Shown here: in pieces, positions 6,687 through 11,575 of the stretch
Position numbering within the stretch: the stretch's first letter is position 1
Layout: each line of letters starts with the position of its first letter
Origin: Pseudomonadota bacterium
GTDB lineage: Bacteria; Pseudomonadota; Alphaproteobacteria; Micropepsales; Micropepsaceae
DNA length: 11,575 nucleotides
Reading direction: 5' to 3'
Assembly: GCA_025360685.1 (NCBI GenBank)
Contig: JANYBR010000244.1
Location: 1 to 11,575 of the forward strand
Translations under genes and position numbers: made by a program
The notes under the pieces: generated by a model
The model's database searches: none
The model's input: the letters and a program-made list of their open reading frames with translations, nothing else
Told to the model about the DNA's origin: nothing

Positions 6687-8764
6687 TCCCACAGTCCTTG
6701 CAGGCCAATCCCGTGCTCGAGCGCTGGATCTCGTTTCCCTCGCCCGGAAAAGTTCGCGTTGCATTCGGCAAGGTCGAATACGGCCAAGGCGTGATGACGG
6801 CGCTGGCGCAAATCGTGGCCGACGAACTCGATGTCGCGATGGAGCGGCTCGATGTCGTCAACGCTGCCTCCGGCGATGTGCCGGACGAAGGCCTGACGGT
6901 CGGCAGCATGTCCATCGAAATGTCGGGCGCGGCGGTGCGCGCTGCGGCGGCCGAAGTTCGCGCGCTGTTCCTGGCGGAAGCGGCGGCGCGGTTCGGTTGC
7001 AGTGCGGATGTCCTCAACATCCTTGACGGTGAGTTCGTTCGCAGTGGCGTGTCCACCGGGCTCGGCTACTGGACGCTGGCTTCGGCCATCGATTTGAAAC
7101 GCGCGCCGGAGGGAAAGGCGCGCTGGAAGACGCCCGACAGGCATCGCATCGTCGGCAAGAGCCAGCCTCGCTCTGACCTGCCGGTGAAAATATTCGGCGG
7201 CGGGTTCATCCAGGACATTCCGCTGAAGGATGTGACCCACGCCCGCGTGCTGCGACAGCCAGGGTACAAGGCCCAAATCGCGACCCTCGATGAAGCTGCC
7301 ATCCGCAAGGCGGCCCGCGGCGACATCGACATCGTGCGCGAGGGCGCATTCATCGCATTCCTTTCAAAAAGCGAGCGCGCCGTCTCGCTGGCCGTCGCTG
7401 CGGCCGAACAGCATGTCACTTGGAACGAAGCGCGCGTCGGAGTTCCGGCGTTGTCCGAACCGGTAGCTCTGAAAACCCTTCCCGCCACGCCGTGGGAAGG
7501 TGGCGCGCCGCCGCCAGAACCCTCCAATCGCCGCAAGCACAAGGCAAGCTATGGCCGACCGTACATCGCACACGGATCGATGGGTCCATCGCACGGCATC
7601 GCACGCTTCGAGGGCGAGACCCTCAAGGTTTGGACGCATGCCCAGGGCGTCTACCCCATTCGCGGCATGCTGGCGCGCATCACAGGATTGCCGCCGGAGA
7701 AAATCCAGGTCGAGCACACGCAGGGGCCCGGCTGCTACGGCCACAATGGCGCCGACGACGCAACCTGCGACGCGGCCGCGATTGCCATGCGCCGTCCGGG
7801 CCAGACGATCCGCGTGCAGTGGCGTCGCGAGGACGAGTTCGGCTATGAGCCGCTTGGCACCGCGATGCATATCGAGCTTTCGGGCGAAATCGATTCCTCC
7901 GGCCGGCTGGTCGACTTCAGTTCTGAAATCTGGAGCGGCCCGCATGTCAGTCGGGGAACCGCGTTGGTCGAAGCCGCGCTCGCACCCGGTACACCGCCAC
8001 CGCCGCCAATGATCATTCCGTTCTTTAGTGGCGGGCGGCTCAATGCGACGCCCTCCTACGACATCGCAGCCACGCGGATAAAGGAGAATGTCGTCACGCC
8101 GCCGATGCGAACATCGTCACTGCGCGGCCTCGGCGGTCCGGTGAATACCTATGCCTGCGAATGCTTCATCGACGAGATGGCGGGAATCGCCGGAACAGAC
8201 CCCCTCGCCTATCGGCTGGCGATGACATCCGATCCGCGCGCTGTCGCGGTGCTGGAACACATCGGCGTACTGTCGGGCTGGAGCACCCGCAGCGCGGGCG
8301 GCAGCGGCGAAGGGCTCGGCCTCGCCTATTGCCGCCATCGCGACCGCGGCGCCTATATCGCGGTGGCCGTGTCGCTCGTCGTGGAGAAGGAAATACGCCT
8401 GCAGCGCATGTGGTGCGTCACCGATTGCGGCCTCGTCATCAATCCGGACGGCGCCAAAAACCAGATCGAAGGCGGCATGATCATGGCGGCGAGCTGGACA
8501 TTGAAGGAACAGGTCAGGCTCGGCGGCAGCGGCATCGCCTCCACGGCTTGGGACGACTATCCGATCCTGCGCTTCAATGAGGTGCCGCCCATCGATGTGG
8601 AACTGATCGATCAGAGAAATTCGGCCCCGCTCGGCGCCGGCGAAATTTCTCTTGGGCCTACCATGGCTGCGATCGCAAACGCCGTGGCGCATGCGTTGGG
8701 CGTGCGCATCCGCGACCTGCCCTACACGCGCGAACGCATCGCGCGCCAGCTGCTGTCGAATTGA
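6683..8764 (+). CDS. Molybdopterin-binding large subunit of a molybdenum hydroxylase (IorB/NicB-like)
   Basis: A 693-residue catalytic subunit of the xanthine dehydrogenase superfamily, which hydroxylates N-heterocycles or oxidises aldehydes using water. The N-terminus goes straight into the cofactor domain (VRVAFGKVEYGQGVMTALAQIVADELD), the layout of the isoquinoline 1-oxidoreductase branch. An a/b-hammerhead-like segment follows around residues 150-240 (RHRIVGKSQPRSDLPVKIFG). Cofactor-contact segments are SSLRGLGGPVNTYACECFID and, near the C-terminus, LGAGEISLGPTMAAIANAV, where E654 matches the catalytic glutamate of xanthine oxidase (E1261 in the bovine enzyme). No twin-arginine signal and no fused cytochrome domain are seen, unlike several relatives. 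No FAD subunit, cytochrome c or XdhC-type maturation gene lies in the window, so the electron acceptor is unknown. It shares an ATGA overlap with the small subunit and should form a heterodimer with it. Confidence 0.92.
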   Translation: MIPQSLQANPVLERWISFPSPGKVRVAFGKVEYGQGVMTALAQIVADELDVAMERLDVVNAASGDVPDEGLTVGSMSIEMSGAAVRAAAAEVRALFLAEAAARFGCSADVLNILDGEFVRSGVSTGLGYWTLASAIDLKRAPEGKARWKTPDRHRIVGKSQPRSDLPVKIFGGGFIQDIPLKDVTHARVLRQPGYKAQIATLDEAAIRKAARGDIDIVREGAFIAFLSKSERAVSLAVAAAEQHVTWNEARVGVPALSEPVALKTLPATPWEGGAPPPEPSNRRKHKASYGRPYIAHGSMGPSHGIARFEGETLKVWTHAQGVYPIRGMLARITGLPPEKIQVEHTQGPGCYGHNGADDATCDAAAIAMRRPGQTIRVQWRREDEFGYEPLGTAMHIELSGEIDSSGRLVDFSSEIWSGPHVSRGTALVEAALAPGTPPPPPMIIPFFSGGRLNATPSYDIAATRIKENVVTPPMRTSSLRGLGGPVNTYACECFIDEMAGIAGTDPLAYRLAMTSDPRAVAVLEHIGVLSGWSTRSAGGSGEGLGLAYCRHRDRGAYIAVAVSLVVEKEIRLQRMWCVTDCGLVINPDGAKNQIEGGMIMAASWTLKEQVRLGGSGIASTAWDDYPILRFNEVPPIDVELIDQRNSAPLGAGEISLGPTMAAIANAVAHALGVRIRDLPYTRERIARQLLSN

Positions 8765-8793
8765 GGAAAAGAGTTGCCCGCCTTGGTTTATCG

Positions 8794-9033
8794 TCAAAGA
8801 CGCGTTTTTGCGAATGCCCGCCCTGATGTCGACTTGAGATACTTCTCGAACGCAAACGCCTGAGCGTCATCGGAGAATGCGACATATGTCTTAATCGTCC
8901 ACGGCGCAAACTTCGAAGTGTGTGGGACTTCACCGGCATTGTGCTTTTTCAACCGCGCTCGCAAATCGGACGTAACGCCGACGTAAAATCGCTCAGCGTG
9001 TCCGACGCTTCGGAGAACGTACACATACGTCAT
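8794..9033 (-). CDS. Small GIY-YIG nuclease-family protein
   Basis: A 79-residue protein that is essentially one GIY-YIG domain. The YVYVL segment (residues 3-7) stands for GIY and FYVGVTSDLRARLKKHN (16-32) contains YVG for YIG. R25 or R27 and E63 (FEKYLKS) match the positions of the catalytic arginine and metal-binding glutamate of the fold. There is no extra DNA-binding domain, so it resembles the stand-alone YhbQ-type proteins of unclear function rather than homing enzymes or UvrC. It begins about 106 bases after the tRNA-Lys 3' end on the same strand and may be transcribed with it. A GGAAG motif before the ATG is buried in a small hairpin. Whether it still cuts nucleic acid is not known. 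Confidence 0.87.
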   Translation of the reverse strand: MTYVYVLRSVGHAERFYVGVTSDLRARLKKHNAGEVPHTSKFAPWTIKTYVAFSDDAQAFAFEKYLKSTSGRAFAKTRL

Positions 9034-9138
9034 CGGAAGAACTTCCGGGCTTGCCGAGCCGAAGCTCGCGGATGGAGTGGCCCGACTTCGCCCGTTGGGC
9101 TCCGTCGCGGCAGCCTACACTCGCTGCGCGAGCGTAGG
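9034..9138 (-). repeat. Hairpin-rich spacer between tRNA-Lys and the GIY-YIG gene
   Basis: Four inverted repeats fill about 105 bases. They are CGGAAG/CTTCCG (9034-9047), CGAGC/GCTCG with a CGAA loop (9055-9068), a long imperfect stem at 9067-9109 (CGCG, a bulge, AT, GGAG against CTCC, GT, CGCG, with an inner CCC/GGG), and CCTAC-A-CTCGC against GCGAG-C-GTAGG with a TGC loop (9114-9138). The second and third share two bases and cannot both form fully. The last hairpin sits directly after the tRNA 3' end and could mark the precursor end for processing or termination, though no T-run follows. The cluster looks like a REP-type palindromic element, which I infer and cannot test from a single copy. 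Confidence 0.55.
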
Positions 9139-9139
9139 T

Positions 9140-9215
9140 TGGTAGGCCGGGAGGGGATCGAACCCACGACATTTCGATTAAGAGTCGAACGCTCTACCAA
9201 CTGAGCTACCGGCCC
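9140..9215 (-). tRNA. tRNA-Lys, anticodon CUU, with encoded CCA
   Basis: The complement folds as a 76-base tRNA. The acceptor stem is GGGCCGG against CCGGCCT (first pair G-U), followed by discriminator A and an encoded CCA at 9140-9142. The D arm is GCTC/GAGC with an AGTTGGTA loop. The anticodon stem TTCGA/TCGAA holds the loop CTCTTAA, with anticodon CTT at 9180-9182, which reads AAG lysine codons. The variable loop has five bases, and the T loop is TTCGATC. The T stem, GTGGG against CCCTC, contains one U-U mismatch (positions 50 and 64). A promoter lies just upstream. Confidence 0.97.
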
Positions 9216-9232
9216 ATCCAGGGAAGGCGCGG

Positions 9233-9261
9233 CCTATAGCAGAGCGGTTTTGCCCTGTCTA
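9233..9261 (-). promoter_or_regulatory. Sigma-70-type promoter of the tRNA-Lys gene
   Basis: On the minus strand TAGACA (9256-9261) matches the TTGACA -35 consensus at 5 of 6 bases. It is followed after exactly 17 bases by TATAGG (9233-9238), a 4 of 6 match to the -10 box. Transcription would begin about 10-12 bases before the mature tRNA 5' end at 9215, the usual short leader for a tRNA gene. The same transcript could run on into the GIY-YIG gene. Confidence 0.65.
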
Positions 9262-9296
9262 GGAAGACGGGCAATTGCATTCACGCCTTTCGCAAA

Positions 9297-9313
9297 GCGC
9301 CGCAATTCGGCGC
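9297..9313 (-). terminator. Probable terminator hairpin after the glycine-zipper gene
   Basis: On the minus strand GCGCCG and CGGCGC form a 6-bp stem around AATTG, starting 8 bases after the stop of the glycine-zipper gene, with CTTTGCG next. The T-run is only three bases. An alternative, weaker hairpin (CGCTTT with AAAGGCG, one bulge) overlaps it and cannot form at the same time. It separates the gene from the tRNA-Lys promoter region. Confidence 0.5.
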
Positions 9314-9320
9314 CCTTGTC

Positions 9321-9614
9321 CTAGTAGTAGTAGCGGCGATGGTGGCGATAATAATAGCTCGTGCGGTGGTGTCTGCGGCAATCGGCATCGCGCGAGATCG
9401 CGTTTCCGGCCACGCCGCCGACCACGGCGCCCGCGACAATGCCGCCAAGGCTGCCGTGACTGACTGCACTGCCGATGAGACCGCCGCCGACCGCGCCGAC
9501 CGCAGTGCCCGTGCCGTGGCTGTGACCGCTACAGGCGTCGGCTCGCGCCGCCGCGATTCCGCCCCCAAATACGATCGTTGCAACGCCAAGTATGCGTGTG
9601 ATCCGGTTCAGCAT
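9321..9614 (-). CDS. Small exported glycine-zipper protein with His/Tyr-rich tail
   Basis: A 97-residue protein of unknown function. The start at 9614 has a GGAG Shine-Dalgarno (9621-9624) six bases upstream. Residues 1-25 form a signal peptide (MLNRITRILGVATIVFGGG, ending ARA before DAC). The cysteine at 28 is not in a lipobox, so it is probably not a lipoprotein. Two glycine-zipper runs follow: G36, G40, G44, G48 and G58, G62, G66, G70, each of GxxxG spacing, which usually packs as a helical hairpin in or on a membrane. The tail from 80 to 97 is almost only R, H and Y and ends in three tyrosines. C28 and C79 could form a disulfide in the periplasm. Similar 2TM glycine-zipper proteins (Rick_17kDa_Anti-like) sit in the outer membrane or envelope; the exact role here is unknown. 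Confidence 0.82.
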   Translation of the reverse strand: MLNRITRILGVATIVFGGGIAAARADACSGHSHGTGTAVGAVGGGLIGSAVSHGSLGGIVAGAVVGGVAGNAISRDADCRRHHRTSYYYRHHRRYYY

Positions 9615-9636
9615 GAAAATCTCCGTGCAAATTGTT

Positions 9637-9654
9637 CCGCCGGCAGAGCCGCGG
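9637..9654 (-). terminator. Possible terminator hairpin downstream of rodA
   Basis: On the minus strand CCGC-GGC, a TCT loop, and GCC-G-GCGG give a 7-bp stem with one bulged G, followed by AACAATTT. It lies about 41 bases after the rodA stop and just before the glycine-zipper gene, so it could end the cell-elongation operon. The weak A/T-rich tail makes this uncertain. Confidence 0.4.
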
Positions 9655-9695
9655 CATGAAGCGATAACGTTCGACGCGGCGGATGGTTCCTTGCG

Positions 9696-10850
9696 CTAGA
9701 TAATCCCGCCCGAATGGCGCGGAATCTCGACCTGGCGATGCACGTGCACGCTCATCAAAAGGCCGAAGCCGAACATCACGGTCAGCATGGCCGAGCCGCC
9801 ATAGGAGATCAGCGGCATGGGAATGCCGACCACGGGAATCAGGCCCATCACCATCGAGGCGTTGATCATGATGTAGAAGAAGAAGTTGAGCGTGACGCCC
9901 ATCGCCAGCAGCCGGCCGAACTGGCTGCGCGCGCCCATCGCGATCTGGATGCCGTAGCCGATGACGACGGCGAACAGGATGAGCAGCGCGATCGTGCCGA
10001 CAAAACCGAACTCCTCGCCGAAATTGGTGAAGATGAAGTCCGTCTGCTTCTCGGGCAGGAAGTTAAGCCGGCTTTGCGTGCCTTGCAGAAAGCCCTTGCC
10101 CGTCACGCCCCCCGAGCCGATGGCGATCTTGGCCTGGGTGATGTTCCAGCCGGCACCCAGCGAGTCGGATTCCGGATCGAGGAAGGTCAGCACGCGGCGC
10201 TTTTGATAGTCGTGCAGCACGAACTGCCACGCGGTCGGCACCGCGACGACGACCGCGCCCAGCGCCGGCGCGATCCACCACCAGGACAGGCCCGCCAGGA
10301 ACAACATCGAAGCGCCGTCCGCGACAATGATCAGCGTGGTGCCGAGGTTCGGCTGCAGCACGACGAAAATGGCGGGAATGCCGATCATCGCCAGCGCGAT
10401 CAAAAGGTTCAGCGGCCGGGAGATATCTTCCACGCTCTTGCCGTGCAGGAAGCGCGCGAGCGCCAGCACCAGGGACACTTTCATGAATTCCGACGGCTGC
10501 AGGCCGAGCGGGCCCAAGGTAATCCAGCGTTGTGCGCCCAGGCCGACATGGCCGGCGACCACCACCGTGATCAGCAGAATCAGCGAGGCGATATAGGCCG
10601 GATAGGCAAGACTCATCCAAAGCCGGATATCGACCAGCGCCACCACGACGAGGATCAGGCAGCCGGCGAAGAAGCGCAGGATCTGCGGCGTTGCCCAAGG
10701 CGAGAAGTGGCCACCGGCGACCGAATAAAGCATCGCAAAGCCGGCGCAGGCGATGATCGCGATCAGCAGCAGCAGGCCCCAGTTCACCTCGAACAGCTTG
10801 TCGGAGATGCTGAGCGTGCGGCGCGCGGCGGCGTAGGGACGAGAGTTCAT
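9696..10850 (-). CDS. rodA: RodA, SEDS-family peptidoglycan glycosyltransferase of the elongation machinery
   Basis: A 384-residue inner-membrane protein with about ten membrane helices that polymerises lipid II into glycan strands for side-wall growth, working with penicillin-binding protein 2. The length is typical of RodA (370-415). Family segments are visible: RWITLGPLGLQPSEFMKVSL in the first half, and FLPEKQTDFIFTNFGEEFG, whose D271 matches the essential aspartate of SEDS proteins. Near the end GIPMPLISYGGSAM is the conserved SEDS signature. An N-terminal cytoplasmic stretch (about 25 residues) precedes helix 1. The start at 10850 forms an ATGA overlap with the mrdA stop, the standard mrdA-rodA arrangement. 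RodA is favoured over FtsW because of this partner and the absence of division-cluster genes. Confidence 0.97.
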   Translation of the reverse strand: MNSRPYAAARRTLSISDKLFEVNWGLLLLIAIIACAGFAMLYSVAGGHFSPWATPQILRFFAGCLILVVVALVDIRLWMSLAYPAYIASLILLITVVVAGHVGLGAQRWITLGPLGLQPSEFMKVSLVLALARFLHGKSVEDISRPLNLLIALAMIGIPAIFVVLQPNLGTTLIIVADGASMLFLAGLSWWWIAPALGAVVVAVPTAWQFVLHDYQKRRVLTFLDPESDSLGAGWNITQAKIAIGSGGVTGKGFLQGTQSRLNFLPEKQTDFIFTNFGEEFGFVGTIALLILFAVVIGYGIQIAMGARSQFGRLLAMGVTLNFFFYIMINASMVMGLIPVVGIPMPLISYGGSAMLTVMFGFGLLMSVHVHRQVEIPRHSGGII

Positions 10851-11575
10851 CCGCGGCCTCGCAACTGAGCCGGCGCCAGCATCGCCGCGTTGGTCGGATA
10901 GGCGGCGTGCAGACTCAGCGGATCGCGCTTCTGGGCGAGCAGGAGAATGTCGCGCGCCATCTGGACGTGGGGATGGGCGCCGACCGCGCCATGCTCCATG
11001 ATGATGGAGAGTGCATAGCGCGGCTGGATGACCGGCGCATAGGCGATGAACAGCGCATGATCGCGCAGGTTCCAGGGCAGTGAACTGTTGCTGCGCACGC
11101 CGCTCTCATGTTCTTCCTTGCTGATGCGCCGGACCTGTGCGGTTCCGGTCTTGCCGGCCATTTCGAAACCCGCATCCGGGATGCGCCAGGCGAAGGCCGT
11201 GCCGCCCGGTTCGTTGCACACCGCGTTCATCCCGTCGCGCACGGCGGCGAAGGCGTCCGCCGAGAACGGCAAAGCATCCGGCAGGGGGCGCGGCTGTGTG
11301 GTGGTGCCCACCGTATGGGCAATGCGCGGACTGACGGCACGGCCGCTGGCGATGCGCGCCGCCATGGTTACAAGTTGCAACGGCGTGGTCAGTACATAGC
11401 CCTGGCCGATGCCGGTGACGAGCGTCTCGCCCATCTGCCAGGGAATTCCAAAGCGCGACTCCTTCCAGGCGCGGCTCGGAATGAAGCCGGAATTCTCGCC
11501 GGGAATCTCGATGCCCGTCGTGGCGCCCAGGCCGAGCGCGCGCGCACCGGCCTCCATCTTGTCGATGCCAAGCCG
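10847..11575 (-). CDS. mrdA: Penicillin-binding protein 2, C-terminal transpeptidase part (5' truncated by window edge)
   Basis: The last 242 codons of the transpeptidase that cross-links side-wall peptidoglycan with RodA. The frame is open to the window edge (RLGIDK before MEAGARALGLG), so the ATG at 11557 is internal. The full protein is normally about 600-650 residues, so the transmembrane anchor, dimerisation domain, and the SxxK and SxN motifs are off the right edge. The third active-site motif, KTG in AGKTGTAQVRR, is at 11144-11152. Other family segments are GIEIPGENSG, ETLVTGIGQGYVLTTPLQL and the DHALFIAYAP strand. The C-terminal tail after the last helix is short. The stop overlaps the rodA start (ATGA). 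The genes upstream are probably mreC and mreD, which is inference from usual gene order. Confidence 0.96.
   Translation of the reverse strand, partial: RLGIDKMEAGARALGLGATTGIEIPGENSGFIPSRAWKESRFGIPWQMGETLVTGIGQGYVLTTPLQLVTMAARIASGRAVSPRIAHTVGTTTQPRPLPDALPFSADAFAAVRDGMNAVCNEPGGTAFAWRIPDAGFEMAGKTGTAQVRRISKEEHESGVRSNSSLPWNLRDHALFIAYAPVIQPRYALSIIMEHGAVGAHPHVQMARDILLLAQKRDPLSLHAAYPTNAAMLAPAQLRGRG

Noticed and set aside
6512..7276. 254-codon minus-strand open frame inside the molybdenum hydroxylase genes
   Set aside because: It is antisense to conserved cofactor-binding sequence and shows no motif.
9140..9160. Possible integration site at the tRNA-Lys 3' end
   Set aside because: I found no second copy of the tRNA 3' end in the window and no integrase, so no genomic island can be claimed from this sequence.
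8920..9204. Open frame on the + strand ending in the sequence VGREGIEPTTFRLRVERS
   Set aside because: It is the antisense reading of tRNA-Lys and the GIY-YIG gene. This C-terminal string is a known false protein produced by translating the complement of tRNA genes.
9714..10868. 384-codon open frame on the + strand
   Set aside because: It mirrors rodA and has the charged, low-complexity look of an antisense frame in GC-rich DNA. RodA is unmistakable.
1..11575. Search for CRISPR arrays, insertion sequences, toxin-antitoxin pairs or phage genes
   Set aside because: No regularly spaced direct repeats, transposase or integrase motifs, or paired small toxin-like genes were seen on either strand.

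Overview
The window is GC-rich, densely packed chromosomal DNA that looks like an alphaproteobacterium. This rests on the codon bias toward G/C in third positions, the many ATGA start/stop overlaps, the mrdA-rodA pair of a rod-shaped Gram-negative cell, and the overall look of the proteins. I cannot name the genus. I see no transposase, integrase, phage gene or CRISPR array.

Region 1 (1-4895, + strand) is a gap-free six-gene operon. It holds the 3' part of 4-hydroxyphenylpyruvate dioxygenase (hpd), a short-type homogentisate 1,2-dioxygenase (hmgA), a fumarylacetoacetate hydrolase (fahA), a zeta-class GST-type maleylacetoacetate isomerase (maiA), a MarR-family regulator, and a Gfo/Idh/MocA-family oxidoreductase. 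Together the first four carry tyrosine degradation from 4-hydroxyphenylpyruvate through homogentisate, maleylacetoacetate and fumarylacetoacetate to fumarate plus acetoacetate. Every junction overlaps by 4 or 11 bases, so translation is probably coupled. The regulator is the obvious candidate for control; the oxidoreductase has no known place in this pathway. A strong hairpin at about 4936-4967 ends the operon.

Region 2 (5001-8764) is a divergent pair of units around a 111-base intergenic stretch. Leftward runs a signal-peptide-bearing alpha/beta hydrolase of the homoserine acetyltransferase (MetX-like) family. Rightward runs a two-gene molybdenum hydroxylase: a small [2Fe-2S] subunit and a large molybdopterin subunit of the isoquinoline-1-oxidoreductase / nicotinate-dehydrogenase type. 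The substrate is unknown.

Region 3 (8794-9614, - strand) holds a tRNA-Lys(CUU) gene with a good sigma-70-type promoter, a roughly 105-base spacer packed with hairpins, and a small GIY-YIG nuclease-family protein directly downstream. Upstream of the tRNA lies a small exported glycine-zipper protein with a His/Tyr-rich tail.

Region 4 (9696-11575, - strand) is the end of a cell-elongation operon: the C-terminal half of penicillin-binding protein 2 (mrdA) overlapping rodA by ATGA. These two make lateral-wall peptidoglycan.

No single region is clearly a new system. The best leads are the tRNA-Lys/hairpin/GIY-YIG unit, the oxidoreductase fused into the tyrosine operon, and the uncharacterised molybdenum hydroxylase next to a secreted MetX-like hydrolase.
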